Part shown: positions 35,799-45,646 of the stretch, piece by piece | How positions within the stretch are numbered: the stretch's first letter is position 1 | Layout: each line of letters begins with the position of its first letter | Assembly: GCF_034521165.1 (NCBI RefSeq) | Contig: NZ_JAXHMV010000008.1 | Coordinates: forward strand, 310,001-374,000 | Direction of reading: 5' to 3' | DNA from: Thiohalophilus sp. | GTDB taxonomy: Bacteria > Pseudomonadota > Gammaproteobacteria > UBA6429 > Thiohalophilaceae | DNA length: 64,000 bases | Translations under genes and position numbers: made by a program | Notes under the pieces: generated by a model | Seen by the model: the letters and a program-made list of their open reading frames with translations, nothing else | Told to the model about the DNA's origin: nothing | Databases searched by the model: none

Positions 35799-37046
35799 TC
35801 AGGGCAGGGTGGCTTCGCCGGCATACAGCTCGGCCAGCGATTCACGTTCGCGTACTACATGGATCTGATCGCCATCGACCATGATCTCGGCGGCGCGCGG
35901 CCGGGTGTTGTAATTGGAACTCATGGAAAAACCATAGGCGCCACAGGAGCGCACCGCCAGCAAGTCGCCTTCGGCGACCGACAGGGCGCGATCCTTGCCG
36001 AGGAAGTCGCCGGTCTCGCAAACCGGTCCGACCACGTCATAATAACGGGGATCGCCGTGGGGTTCGGTGTTGACCGGGATGATCTCCTGCCAGGCGTTGT
36101 ACAGGGCCGGGCGCATCAGATCGTTCATCGCCGCATCGACAATGGCGAAGTTCTTGTCCGGGGTTTGCTTGAGGTATTCGATCTGTGTGACCAGAATACC
36201 GGCATTGCCGGCGATGGCCCGTCCCGGTTCCAGTAAAATGGTTTGCGGCCGGTCGGCCAGCAGTTCGCGCAGGGCCGCGGCATAATCGCCCGGCTCCGGC
36301 GGTGTCTCCTCGTGATAACGGATCCCCAGACCGCCGCCCAGATCCAGGTGTTCGATCGGGATACCGTCCTGCTCCAGCTGATCCACCAGCAACAGCACCC
36401 GGCTCAGCGCATCCAGAAACGGTTCGGTCTCGGTCAGTTGCGAACCGATATGACAATCGATGCCGACAACGGTGATGTGCGCCAGATCGGCGGCGCGGGC
36501 ATAGACGTCCGGCGCCTGATCGATGCCGATACCGAACTTGTTCTCCTTGAGGCCGGTGGAAATATAGGGATGGGTTCGGGCGTCCACATCCGGATTGACC
36601 CGCAACGACACCGGCGCGCTGAGGTTCAGTTCGCCGGCGATCTGGTTGAGACGCCGCAGCTCGGATTCGGACTCCACGTTAAAACAGTGAATGCCCACTT
36701 CCAGCGCACGGCGCATCTCATCGGGCCGTTTGCCGACACCGGAGAAGACCACTTTGGCCGGATCGCCGCCGGCGGCCAGCACCCGTTCCAGCTCGCCCTG
36801 GGAGACGATATCGAAGCCGGAACCCAGGCGCGCGAACAGGTTGAGCACCGCCAGGTTGGCATTGGCCTTGACCGCGTAACAGACCAGGTGTGGATGATCG
36901 CCCAGGGCCTGGTCGAAGGCCTGCCAGTGGCGCTCCAGTGTGGCGCGGGAATAGACATAACAGGGCGTGCCGTGTTGCGCGGCAATTGCGGCCACCGGCA
37001 CCTGTTCGGCGTACAGCTCGCCGTTGCGATAATTGAAATGATCCAT
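35799..37046 (-). CDS. lysA: Diaminopimelate decarboxylase
   Basis: LysA performs the last step of lysine synthesis with PLP. The 415-residue product has the PLP Lys in LVCYAVKANANLAVL (about residue 60), HIGSQL, the Gly-rich LDLGGGLGIRY and EPGRAIAGNAGIL phosphate-binding loops, and the Cys-containing GPVCETGDFLG region near the C-terminus. The gene lies 6 bases downstream of lptM. Substrate clues and synteny agree. Confidence 0.98.
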   Translation of the reverse strand: MDHFNYRNGELYAEQVPVAAIAAQHGTPCYVYSRATLERHWQAFDQALGDHPHLVCYAVKANANLAVLNLFARLGSGFDIVSQGELERVLAAGGDPAKVVFSGVGKRPDEMRRALEVGIHCFNVESESELRRLNQIAGELNLSAPVSLRVNPDVDARTHPYISTGLKENKFGIGIDQAPDVYARAADLAHITVVGIDCHIGSQLTETEPFLDALSRVLLLVDQLEQDGIPIEHLDLGGGLGIRYHEETPPEPGDYAAALRELLADRPQTILLEPGRAIAGNAGILVTQIEYLKQTPDKNFAIVDAAMNDLMRPALYNAWQEIIPVNTEPHGDPRYYDVVGPVCETGDFLGKDRALSVAEGDLLAVRSCGAYGFSMSSNYNTRPRAAEIMVDGDQIHVVRERESLAELYAGEATLP

Positions 37047-37052
37047 GCTCGT

Positions 37053-37190
37053 TCAGGAATCCTGTCGGGTTTGTTGTTGTTCGTCGGGCAGGTAGAGGGG
37101 ACCTTTCTTGCCGCAGCCGGCGAGCATGCTGCCAACGCCCAGGACAATAACCAGAAGGATAAACAGGGTTTGTGGCCAGCAGAAGCGCAT
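37053..37190 (-). CDS. lptM: Small outer-membrane lipoprotein LptM (YifL-like)
   Basis: The 45-residue product has a hydrophobic N-terminus and a lipobox LAGC (Cys26). The mature part starts CGKKGPLYLPDE, the LptM/YifL hallmark, and then ends in Gln/Arg residues. LptM binds the LptD-LptE LPS translocon in E. coli and assists its maturation. The gene is too short for most gene finders and is co-transcribed with lysA, the arrangement seen for yifL and dapF in enterobacteria. Confidence 0.9.
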   Translation of the reverse strand: MRFCWPQTLFILLVIVLGVGSMLAGCGKKGPLYLPDEQQQTRQDS

Positions 37191-37283
37191 GGGCGGACTC
37201 ATTTATAGAAGGTTTGTGGCATTATACGCGGATGGCCGGACCGATGTCAGAGGTCGCGGCCCCATCAACAGCCGGTAACGCGT

Positions 37284-37934
37284 ATGCTGACCAAAATAGT
37301 TATTCTGGGAATTTCACTGCTGGGGCTGGTGCTGCTGATGGCCGGCATCGCCCGGCTGTTTCGGCGCAAGCTGTTGCGCGGTGCCCTGGAAGGGCTCAGC
37401 GGCCTGCTGTTGATCTTTGCCGCCATCCTGAGCTGGTCGGTGGCGCTGAATCTGTATGGTTATCAACGCTTCACGCAGGAGCAACCGATTGCCACGCTGC
37501 GTTTCGAAGCGCGCGGGCCGCAGGCCTTTCGGGTCTATGTGATCCACCCCGATCAGTTGTCGCAGAGTTTCGACTTGCGCGGTGACGAATGGCAGATCGA
37601 TGCACGGGTTCTGAAATGGAGCGGGCTGGCGACCATGCTGGGTCTGGACACTGCCTATCAACTGGATCGCCTGACCGGCCGTTTCCGGAATCTGCAACAG
37701 GCCCGGGAATCGCCGCATACCGTCTACAGTCTGTACCAGCCGCGCGGCATGGATATCTGGCAACTGGCCCGCGAGTACCGGGGCTGGTTGCCATGGGTCG
37801 ATGCGATCTATGGCAGCGCCACCTACATGCCGATGGCGGATCGCGCCGAATACACGGTCAGCCTGACCACCAGCGGCCTGATCGCCCGGCCCGACAACGC
37901 CGTTGCCGAACAGGCAGTGCGCCGCTGGCGCTGA
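37284..37934 (+). CDS. Conserved membrane protein of unknown function
   Basis: The 216-residue product has two N-terminal membrane helices (about residues 5-22 and 36-57), then a soluble domain with YQRFTQEQPIATLRFE, WQIDARVLKWSGLATMLGLDTAYQLDRLTGRF and YSLYQPRGMDIWQLARE. Similar proteins occur across gammaproteobacteria and are often loosely annotated as multidrug transporters, but two helices are not enough for that. I do not assign a function. It is divergent from lptM across a 93-base gap. Confidence 0.7.
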   Translation: MLTKIVILGISLLGLVLLMAGIARLFRRKLLRGALEGLSGLLLIFAAILSWSVALNLYGYQRFTQEQPIATLRFEARGPQAFRVYVIHPDQLSQSFDLRGDEWQIDARVLKWSGLATMLGLDTAYQLDRLTGRFRNLQQARESPHTVYSLYQPRGMDIWQLAREYRGWLPWVDAIYGSATYMPMADRAEYTVSLTTSGLIARPDNAVAEQAVRRWR

Positions 37935-37968
37935 ACAGGTGCGTTAACGCATAGATCATAAAAGCATT

Positions 37969-38068
37969 ACCACCAAGACGCCAAGACACAAAGAATTCGT
38001 TGTTTGGGTTCCGGGAAGTCCCGATTCACCACTTTATTCCCCCTGGTGTCTTCGTGTCCTGGTGGTGA
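37969..38068. repeat. MITE-like element with ACCACCAAGAC-type inverted arms
   Basis: The left arm (37969-37995) reads in units such as CACCAAGACGCCAAGACACAAAG, and the right arm (38041-38068) is roughly its reverse complement (CTGGTGTCTTCGTGTCCTGGTGG). About 45 bases separate the arms. It sits in the gap between the membrane protein and the histidine kinase. Confidence 0.7.
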
Positions 38069-38107
38069 GATTTTCGTCGAGCCGCCTGACGGACAGGAAG
38101 CGAAACG

Positions 38108-40078
38108 TTGCGTATACGGACCAACATTTTTATCTGGGTGTTCTTTGCCACGGTGGTGCCGCTGACCGGCCTGATGCTGGGTGCCACCTATTACAGCCAG
38201 AATGCCTATCAACAGGTCGTATCGCGGGATGTACTGACCAGCCTGGAGAGTGTTGCCCACGAACTGGAACGCCATCTGCAGGATAACCAGGAACTGGCGC
38301 TGGGCATGTCGCGCGCGCCGGCGGTGCAGGAATTCCTGCCGGTGCTGGTCGGGCAGGCCTCGGGCCGGATCCCGCCGCAAGGCCGGTTGCTGCGTTCGCG
38401 GCTCAACCACTATTTCGAAGGTTTTCAGACCATCCTGCCCGGCACGTTTTATCTGCGCCTGCTGGATGTCAACGGCAACAGCCTGGTCAAGGTCAGTCAC
38501 AACATGCGCAGCGTGCCAACCTATGAAAGCCTTTCCGGGCTGGCCTACGTGGAACAGGAGATCAATTCCGAGGCGTTTGTGCAACGACTGCACGAACTGG
38601 TTCCGAACCAGGCCCATGCGCTGGAATTACCCCACAACCAGTTCAATGACACCCTGGATCAAACCTTTCCCCTGCTCGATTATGTCGTGCCGCTTTATCA
38701 TGACGAGCAGTGGGTGGGCGCCCTGACGGTCACCCTGGGCGGACGTAATCTGGATCGGATTCTGGATAACGCCTCGCGCCTGTACCGGGGCGAACTGTTT
38801 GTGGTGGAAAACAACCCTGATCGACCGGAACACCACGGGCGGATTCTGTACGACAAGGGCAATGATATCCGTTTCACCCAGATCCGTTCCGAATCAGTAC
38901 AGGTTGCCGACCAGTATAACGATCGGATGCTGACCGAGGTGGTGGACAGTACCAGCGGACTGTATCTGAGCGACGATGAACAGTTTCATAACTATTATGT
39001 TGAGCTCAACCCCTATCCCGATCGCCTGATCAGCTGGGTTCTGACCTCGTACATCAACTCGGACGTGATCACCTCGCCCTATGCCGTCATTCGTATCGCC
39101 ATTGCTCTGCTGGGGGTGGCCGCGCTGATCATTACCCTGTTGCTCACCGACATTGGCGTGCGCAAGGTGGCGCAGCCGGTCTGTCGCCTCGCCGGGCGAC
39201 TCAAGGCTTATGCCAACGGGGATCATGCCCAGCGGGCCGAGGAGAAACAGGCTATCGATGAGATCGGGGCACTGGCTCAAGCCTTCAACTATCTGGCCGA
39301 TACGCTTGATACAGCCCGCGAGCAGCGGGATCGCGCCGAGCACATGATGTTGCAGAGCAACAAACTGGCCAGTATTGGCCAGATGGCGGCCGGAATCGGG
39401 CACGAGATCAACAACCCGCTGAACAATGTGCTTTCCTACGCCAAGCTGTTACAACGTACACTGGAAAAAACGGAATACGGCGATGCACAAACCCGTCAAC
39501 GTTTACTGGATGATCTGAATGCCTTGCGTGACGAGGCGCTGCGCGCCTCGGATATCGTGCGCGGAATTCTCAACTTTGCCCGCCAGGTACCGCCGCAATA
39601 CAGTCATTTCGAGGTCCGGCCGTGGCTGGAGAATACCCTGGCGCTGGTTCGACAGGCCGCCAAAAGCAAGCGCGTGGAGCTGCAGCTGGAGTGTGACTAT
39701 GACGGCGAACTTGAAGGGGATCGCAGCCAGTTGCAACAGGCCCTGATTAATCTGTTACTGAACGCCATACAGGCCAGCCCGGCTGACGGGCTGGTGACTA
39801 TCCGCTGCCAGAGCGAGGAACAGCAATTGCGACTGACCATTTGTGACCAGGGTGAAGGGATTGACGTCCAGAAGCTGGATAATATTTTCGACCCCTTCTT
39901 CAGCACCAAGCCCGAGGGCGAGGGCAGCGGTCTGGGACTGTCGATCAGCCTCGGGATCATCGAATATCATAACGGCAGTCTGCATATCGACAACAACCCG
40001 CAAGCCGGTGTCACTGCCACGGTGATGCTGCCGCTGCGGGCCGCCACCGCCAACCACAACGCGATCGCTCATGGATAA
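38108..40078 (+). CDS. Membrane sensor histidine kinase (NtrB-like)
   Basis: The 656-residue product has a first membrane helix (about residues 7-27), a large periplasmic sensor region (about 30-320, dCache-like by size and placement) and a second helix (about 325-345, IRIAIALLGVAALIITLLL). It then has a HAMP region (GRLKAYANGDHAQRAEE), a HisKA dimerisation box with the phospho-His in AAGIGHEINNPLNNVLSY, and an ATPase domain with N-box LINLLLNAIQASP and G-box GSGLGLSISLGII. It starts with a rare TTG codon; AGGAAG lies eight bases upstream. It overlaps the response-regulator start by 8 bases. The signal is unknown. Confidence 0.9.
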   Translation: MRIRTNIFIWVFFATVVPLTGLMLGATYYSQNAYQQVVSRDVLTSLESVAHELERHLQDNQELALGMSRAPAVQEFLPVLVGQASGRIPPQGRLLRSRLNHYFEGFQTILPGTFYLRLLDVNGNSLVKVSHNMRSVPTYESLSGLAYVEQEINSEAFVQRLHELVPNQAHALELPHNQFNDTLDQTFPLLDYVVPLYHDEQWVGALTVTLGGRNLDRILDNASRLYRGELFVVENNPDRPEHHGRILYDKGNDIRFTQIRSESVQVADQYNDRMLTEVVDSTSGLYLSDDEQFHNYYVELNPYPDRLISWVLTSYINSDVITSPYAVIRIAIALLGVAALIITLLLTDIGVRKVAQPVCRLAGRLKAYANGDHAQRAEEKQAIDEIGALAQAFNYLADTLDTAREQRDRAEHMMLQSNKLASIGQMAAGIGHEINNPLNNVLSYAKLLQRTLEKTEYGDAQTRQRLLDDLNALRDEALRASDIVRGILNFARQVPPQYSHFEVRPWLENTLALVRQAAKSKRVELQLECDYDGELEGDRSQLQQALINLLLNAIQASPADGLVTIRCQSEEQQLRLTICDQGEGIDVQKLDNIFDPFFSTKPEGEGSGLGLSISLGIIEYHNGSLHIDNNPQAGVTATVMLPLRAATANHNAIAHG

Positions 40079-41420
40079 CAAGCCCCTGATACTGTTTGTG
40101 GATGATGATCCCAAGGCCGGGGAGCTGATGTCCCGCTTCAGCGAAGAGGCGCCGTTCGATTGTCAGGTATTCCAGGATCCCCTCGAAGCGTTTGAATACT
40201 TCAAAAACCACCCGGTCGAGTTGATCGTCAGCGATCTGCGCATGCCCAATATGAGCGGAACCGAGCTGCTGCAGGCGGTGCGGGATGAAGATCAGAGCAT
40301 TCCATTTATTATCATCACCGGTTACGCCAATGTCGACAGTGCCATTGAGGCCATGCGTCTCGGTGCCACCGATTTCATCAAAAAGCCCTATGACATGGAT
40401 GAGTTGCAGATGCTCATCGAGCGCAACCTCAAGCTCGATGCCCTGCGCCAGGAAAACCTGCTGCTCAAGCGCCAGCTCAGCGACGAGCGCAATCGTTTCG
40501 GCATGGTCGGCCATGCCGGGCCGATGCTGGAGATTTACAAGATTATCAGCAAGATTGCCGATATTCGCTGTAACGTGATCATCGAGGGCGAATCGGGTAC
40601 CGGCAAGGAACTGGCGGCACGCGCCATACACTACCAGAGCGAATACGCCGACAAACCGTTCGTGGTCATCGACTGCGGCGCTTTGACCGACACCCTGCTG
40701 GAGAACGAGCTGTTCGGCCATGAAAAGGGGGCCTTCACCGGTGCCCATCAGAGCAAACGCGGCCTGCTGGAAATGGCCAGTGAAGGCACCATCTTTCTCG
40801 ATGAAATCGGTAACATCACCGATGCCATGCAGATCAAACTGATGCGGGCGATCCAGGAGCAACAGATCACCCGCGTCGGCGGTGTGCAACCCACGCCCAT
40901 TGATGTGCGGTTTATCGTGGCGACCAACCAGAAAATCGAGGAGCTGGTCAGTGAAGGCAAGTTCCGCCATGATCTGTACCATCGTCTGAATGTCGTCAAG
41001 TTCAGCATGCCGTCGTTACGCGAGCGGCGCGATGATATCCCCCTGCTGGTGCAGCACTTCATCGACCACTATGCCAATCTTTATCATCGCGATGTGCAGG
41101 GTTTTGATTCCCCCTCCCTGCAAAAGCTGATGGAGCACGACTGGCCCGGTAACGTACGCGAGCTGCAAAACCTGATCGAACGCACCATCGCCCTGGCCGA
41201 CGGTCCGACCCTGCATCTGGATGACATCAGCAGTATCCGCAGCGGCGGCAGCATCGACAGCGACCTGCCCACCCTGGCGGAACTGGAGCGGCGCTATATT
41301 TACAAAACCCTGGATCGTTTCAACGGCAGCCGGGAACGAACCGCCGAAACCCTGGGTATCAACAAATCCACCCTGTGGCGCAAACTGCAAAGCTACAGGC
41401 AGGAAGATGGGGGTGAATAA
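40071..41420 (+). CDS. Sigma-54-dependent response regulator (NtrC-like)
   Basis: The 449-residue product has a receiver domain with phospho-acceptor Asp in VSDLRMPNMSG, an AAA+ sigma-54 domain with Walker A EGESGTGKE and the GAFTGA loop (KGAFTGAH) that contacts sigma-54, and a C-terminal FIS-type helix-turn-helix (RERTAETLGINKSTLWRKL). It likely activates sigma-54 promoters after phosphorylation by the kinase encoded immediately upstream. I see no clear -24/-12 promoter within the nearby gaps, so targets are not evident. Confidence 0.95.
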   Translation: MDNKPLILFVDDDPKAGELMSRFSEEAPFDCQVFQDPLEAFEYFKNHPVELIVSDLRMPNMSGTELLQAVRDEDQSIPFIIITGYANVDSAIEAMRLGATDFIKKPYDMDELQMLIERNLKLDALRQENLLLKRQLSDERNRFGMVGHAGPMLEIYKIISKIADIRCNVIIEGESGTGKELAARAIHYQSEYADKPFVVIDCGALTDTLLENELFGHEKGAFTGAHQSKRGLLEMASEGTIFLDEIGNITDAMQIKLMRAIQEQQITRVGGVQPTPIDVRFIVATNQKIEELVSEGKFRHDLYHRLNVVKFSMPSLRERRDDIPLLVQHFIDHYANLYHRDVQGFDSPSLQKLMEHDWPGNVRELQNLIERTIALADGPTLHLDDISSIRSGGSIDSDLPTLAELERRYIYKTLDRFNGSRERTAETLGINKSTLWRKLQSYRQEDGGE

Positions 41421-41454
41421 CTACGCCAAGACATTTCTCAATTATTCTGGAACA

Positions 41455-41607
41455 AACGCGGAGAACGCAAAGACGCAAAGAACGCGGAGAAGTGACTGAA
41501 TAAAATTGTTTGCAAACACTGATACTAGCTGTATTGTGCAGCAACATTTCTGTCAATACATATAATTATTACTTTGCGAACTCTGCGTCTTTGCGTTCTC
41601 CGCGTTA
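41455..41607. repeat. MITE-like element with ACGCGGAGAACGCAAAG inverted arms
   Basis: The left arm (41455-41491) and right arm (about 41573-41607) are near-perfect inverse counterparts of AACGCAAAGACGCAAAG-type units. The roughly 80-base core is AT-rich and shows no open reading frame of note. It occupies most of the 276-base gap before the DUF255 gene. Confidence 0.75.
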
Positions 41608-41696
41608 ATTTCCAGAGCACAGAATAATAGGCGAGTAACCGAATATTTTCGTGCGACCATTGTCTTAATAACAAGTTTTCGTTAATACTACTGGTT

Positions 41697-43517
41697 ATGT
41701 TATTTCTCTCCAGGTGGTTATGCTGTTTCAGTTTATTGTTCCTGCCGCTCAGTGCGGTCGGTGAACAGTTGCGCAATGAATTGGCCGATCATGGTTCGGC
41801 CTACCTGGCCATGCACGGTGATGATCCGGTGCACTGGCAGTTATGGAATACCGATGCGGTGGCCAGGGCGAAACAGCAGAACAAACTGCTGTATGTTTCC
41901 AGCGGCTATTTTTCCTGCCACTGGTGTCATGTGATGCAGCGGGAGAGTTATCAAAACCGCGAGATCGCCGCACTGCTCAACCGTCATTTTATTCCGGTCA
42001 AGGTGGATCGCGAGCTTAACCCGGCACTGGATGACCGGTTGATCGATTTTGTCGAGCAGACCCAGGGTTACAGTGGCTGGCCACTGAATGTGTTTATCAC
42101 GCCCGATGGCTATCCGCTGGTGGGCATGGTCTATCAGCCGCCGGAGGATTTTCGGCGCATCCTGGAGCGCATTCATCAGCAGTGGCAGTCGCGGGCAACA
42201 CAGCTGAACGAACTGGCCCGGGAGACCACCCGGTCGCTCGATAGCCGGAGCGCACCCGCCGGTGAGTCAATGACCCCGCAACAGTTGCGGCAACGTTTTA
42301 TCGAGGCCGCCATGAATCAGGCCGACGATTTGCAGGGCGGTTTCGGCGATCAGAACAAGTTTCCTTCCGTCCCGCAACTGGAGACGCTGCTCAGCGTCTA
42401 TCAACAGGATCCCGACAAACATCAACAGATCGGCGAGTTTCTGCGCCTGACCCTGGACATGATGGCGCAACGCGGCCTGTACGATCACCTGGCCGGCGGG
42501 TTCTTTCGTTATGTGGTCGACCCGGACTGGCAGGTGCCTCATTTTGAAAAGATGCTCTATGACAATGCCCAGCTGGCATCACTTTACCTGCGTGCCGAAA
42601 GGATATTGATGGAGCCGCGTTACCGGCAGGTCGGCCTGGAGACGCTCGATTTTCTGCATCGCGAGTTTCAGCTGGATAATGGCGGTTTGCTGGCCAGCTT
42701 TTCCGCGCTGGATGGCAACGACGTGGAAGGCGGGTATTACCTCTGGCAGGAAGACGAGTTCAAACAGGTACTGAACGAGCAGCAATACCAGGTGGCCAGC
42801 CGCGCCTGGGGGGTGAGTGGCCCGCCGGAGCTGGATCACGGCCATCATCTGCAACTCAATCGGGATATCATCAACCTGGCCGATACGCTGGGGATGACCC
42901 TGGAGGAGACAAAACAGATCCTGCAGCAGGCGCGCGACAAGTTGCTCGCCTATCGTCGCAGCCAGCGCATCCTGCCCAAAGACAACAAGCAGATCGCCGC
43001 CTGGAACGGGCTGGCGCTGTCGGCCTACGTGGCAGGGGCCCGGGAGCATGCCCGCTTCGACGATGGCGCCCGGGAACTGGCGACGTTCCTCGTCTCCGAA
43101 TTGTGGGATGGCAAGCAGCTCAGGCGGGCCGCTAATGCGGGCCAGCAGCTTGGGCAGGTGGGACTGGAGGATTACGCCTATGTCGCCAGAGGCCTGCTCG
43201 ACTATGCGGCTTATGTCGGCGATCAGCAGGTGCTGGCGACGGCCCGGGCGATCATCAAACAGGCCTGGCTGCGGTTTTACAGCCGGGTCGGCTGGCAACT
43301 GCAGGAGCTACCCTTGCTGCGATACGGTGCCCGGCAGATGGCGTTACCCGACGGTCCCATGCCGTCGCCATCGGCGGTATTGCTCGAGGTCACGCAACGA
43401 CTGTTGCAGCATCATTCTGACGAACAACTCAAAGAACAGTGGCAACAGGCGAAACAGCGCGGTATGGGTGTATTGCAGGCATCACCTTTCTGGCATGCGA
43501 CCCGGATCATGCAGTAA
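41697..43517 (+). CDS. DUF255 thioredoxin-fold/GH-like protein (YyaL family), exported
   Basis: The 606-residue product has a signal peptide (hydrophobic residues 2-20, likely cleavage near SAVGEQ). The N-terminal thioredoxin-like domain contains the CxxC motif in YFSCHWCHVMQRESY (about residue 75), typical of DUF255. It continues with helical segments such as GGFGDQNKFPSVPQLE and GGFFRYVVDPDWQVPHFEKMLYDNAQLA resembling alpha/alpha barrels. The enzymatic role is not established for this family. A signal peptide is less usual for the family. The ATG at 41697 lies after an AT-rich stretch without clear promoter boxes. Confidence 0.85.
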   Translation: MLFLSRWLCCFSLLFLPLSAVGEQLRNELADHGSAYLAMHGDDPVHWQLWNTDAVARAKQQNKLLYVSSGYFSCHWCHVMQRESYQNREIAALLNRHFIPVKVDRELNPALDDRLIDFVEQTQGYSGWPLNVFITPDGYPLVGMVYQPPEDFRRILERIHQQWQSRATQLNELARETTRSLDSRSAPAGESMTPQQLRQRFIEAAMNQADDLQGGFGDQNKFPSVPQLETLLSVYQQDPDKHQQIGEFLRLTLDMMAQRGLYDHLAGGFFRYVVDPDWQVPHFEKMLYDNAQLASLYLRAERILMEPRYRQVGLETLDFLHREFQLDNGGLLASFSALDGNDVEGGYYLWQEDEFKQVLNEQQYQVASRAWGVSGPPELDHGHHLQLNRDIINLADTLGMTLEETKQILQQARDKLLAYRRSQRILPKDNKQIAAWNGLALSAYVAGAREHARFDDGARELATFLVSELWDGKQLRRAANAGQQLGQVGLEDYAYVARGLLDYAAYVGDQQVLATARAIIKQAWLRFYSRVGWQLQELPLLRYGARQMALPDGPMPSPSAVLLEVTQRLLQHHSDEQLKEQWQQAKQRGMGVLQASPFWHATRIMQ

Positions 43518-43598
43518 CCACTCCGTCCAGGAGTCAGGATGGGCATCTACCGAACGCCGCCGCGTTGAAAGGTTCAGAAGTTTCCCGGCTAAAATCGT

Positions 43599-45299
43599 TC
43601 AGGTGATGTACAACGTGGCCGGATCCACCGGCGGGCGTTCCATGACCTCAAACTCGAACTGGTTGAAGGAGTGGGTCGATAACAGCAGTTTCTTCAAACG
43701 TACATAAAACAGGCGGCGCTTCATATTGACCGACAGCACCGAGTCGATATCGAAGACCGAGGCCGGCACAATCAGGCTGCGTCGTTGCTGTACCGATACC
43801 TGTTTGGGAATCAGCAGGCCGCGGAAATAGTCGGTGCCCTCGCCGGTGCCCTGCAGACCTTTCACTGCCACGGCGACTGCCGAGTTGGCAATGCTCATGA
43901 TACCCAGTTCCATGCCCTCGGCCGGGCGGGTCCTGAGCCAGCGAATTACGCCCGGTTGCCAGTGCAGACAACGGTCGTTATCACACCAGGCCACGATTTC
44001 ACCGACCTTGACGTTGGAACAACCCGATTCGAGGGTACAGGCCAGAGCCGCGCCGTGGGCGCTGGCGTTTCGCTGCCACCAGGGATTGGCGCTGTAATCA
44101 TGGGCATGATAACTGTCTTTTTGCATGGCGGTGTCATAGGCCGTGGCCATGACCTCTGGCGCAATATCGACTTCATCGCGATATTTGATCACGAACTCAT
44201 CCATCTCCGGGGTAAAGGCGTTGCGCTGATTAATATAGTGATGCGCGGCATTTAACCCCATTGCCATGCGAATCGTGGCAGAGTGGCTGTAGCGCGTGGT
44301 CTGGCGTTTGAGTGCCCCCTCCCAGGCATCCGAGAGCCGCAGCAGCATGTCCCGTTGATAGCGCAGTACCATGGAGTGACGATCTTCTTCCAGGTTGTGC
44401 ATGGCGGTCTTGAGAATTCGCTGCAAATGCGCATCCAGGCGCTGTTTGACCTCCTCGATCTCGATAAGGCGCCCGTCCCGTGGTTGCCACTGGATCTCCT
44501 CGCTGATAAAACGTGGCGGCTGGTCGGATTCAAAGTCCAGCGCGAATTCCCCGGCCAGGGAATCACCGGGCAATGGCAATAAATGGCAATAGGGTGTCCA
44601 GGCCGAGACCAGATAATGAATATCATCCGCCTCCCCGGCCATCAGGTGATAGGGCTCGGCGAGTGACAGCAACAAAGAACGCTTGTAGACCAGGTCGATA
44701 GTGTAGCCAACAGGCAGGCTGTAATCGGGAACCGGATCATCGACCGGCTGGTCCTGGAAACCCTGCGATTCGGCATAACGATATAACTGATGCAGTTCCC
44801 GCCAGACATGTTCAGATTCCGTGGCGTAAACCATATAGCAGGTCAACAGACGTCGGCCCAGGTACTGGATACTGTGATAGATCGCTTCGCGTAGCAGCAG
44901 TCGGGGGTGCTCTTTCTCCGGCTTGCTTGCTGCCAGTTCGCTGACCACGATTTTGTAGCCCGCCGCCATGCCGTCCAGCAAGGCGTGCAGGTCGTTATAG
45001 GTTTGAAGGTTTTTCTGGCTCAGCGGGATACTGGCCTGCTTCAGATGCCGCGCGAGGGTCACCAGTAACTGGCGGGCGACCGGACGCAGGGTATCCAGCA
45101 GTTGTATGCGATCCTCTGGAGGGCTGGCGGTCTGGTTAAGCTGCTCCAGTTGCTTGATAAACAGGTGAACAGTCTTGCGGGTATAGGCGGTCGGCAGGTT
45201 GTGCAGCCACTCACGCAGCTTCTTGACGCGCATGGGCGGGCGCGCCCGGCGCGACAGGTCCTGGGAGGGAATATCCAGAGTAGGTAAAGTCACTTGCAC
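43599..45299 (-). CDS. Possible PilZ-type c-di-GMP-binding protein
   Basis: The 566-residue product starts with MQVTLPTLDIPSQDLS and has a helical N-terminal half (LREWLHNLPTAYTRKTVHLFIKQLEQLNQT). The C-terminal part has RYSHSATIRMAMGLNAAHHYI and, near residue 410, WWQRNASAHGAALACTL, which looks like the (D/N)xSxxG motif of PilZ domains, followed by a beta-rich VGEIVAWCDNDRCLHWQPGVIRWLRTRP. I recognise a conserved family of this shape that is usually called PilZ-domain or c-di-GMP effector, but the assignment is tentative. A TATACT (45329-45334, minus strand) upstream could be a -10. No partner gene is linked. Confidence 0.55.
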   Translation of the reverse strand: MQVTLPTLDIPSQDLSRRARPPMRVKKLREWLHNLPTAYTRKTVHLFIKQLEQLNQTASPPEDRIQLLDTLRPVARQLLVTLARHLKQASIPLSQKNLQTYNDLHALLDGMAAGYKIVVSELAASKPEKEHPRLLLREAIYHSIQYLGRRLLTCYMVYATESEHVWRELHQLYRYAESQGFQDQPVDDPVPDYSLPVGYTIDLVYKRSLLLSLAEPYHLMAGEADDIHYLVSAWTPYCHLLPLPGDSLAGEFALDFESDQPPRFISEEIQWQPRDGRLIEIEEVKQRLDAHLQRILKTAMHNLEEDRHSMVLRYQRDMLLRLSDAWEGALKRQTTRYSHSATIRMAMGLNAAHHYINQRNAFTPEMDEFVIKYRDEVDIAPEVMATAYDTAMQKDSYHAHDYSANPWWQRNASAHGAALACTLESGCSNVKVGEIVAWCDNDRCLHWQPGVIRWLRTRPAEGMELGIMSIANSAVAVAVKGLQGTGEGTDYFRGLLIPKQVSVQQRRSLIVPASVFDIDSVLSVNMKRRLFYVRLKKLLLSTHSFNQFEFEVMERPPVDPATLYIT

Positions 45300-45646
45300 A
45301 GTATCCGGTAATCAAGCCAGTGACAGGAAGTATAACGCAGCTTTGGGAGGTTTGTGTGGTGCAAACTGCAAACTATCGGACTGCAGGGCGCAGTAAAGTA
45401 ATCTTAATTTATAGTGGCCAACACAGCGGTGGTCCAGGCAATTATTGTGACCTGTGTAGTGCTTTGTAGATTTGCGGCTCCTCATGCGGAAAGATTTACG
45501 CAAGGATATCCGTCGGCGCAGAGTTTGCATGAGTCAATGGCTCAAAAGTGGGAACGTTTCGCTTTGCGTGCCGGGCAGACTTTTGTTCCCGCCAATAACA
45601 AAAGTCCCGTCGACAGGATTGAATAAATCGATAAAAAGGAGGGACC
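45300..45646. other. Intergenic stretch without a confident gene
   Basis: This 347-base gap separates the divergent 566-residue gene and the PhnD-like gene. Small open frames (for example 45414-45626) lack recognisable domains and good ribosome sites, so I do not call them. AAAGGAGGG lies just before 45647. No repeat array or terminator is evident. Confidence 0.6.

Noticed and set aside
45414..45626. Small open frame before the PhnD-like gene
   Set aside because: No domain, no clear Shine-Dalgarno and no sign of conservation that I can read from the sequence.
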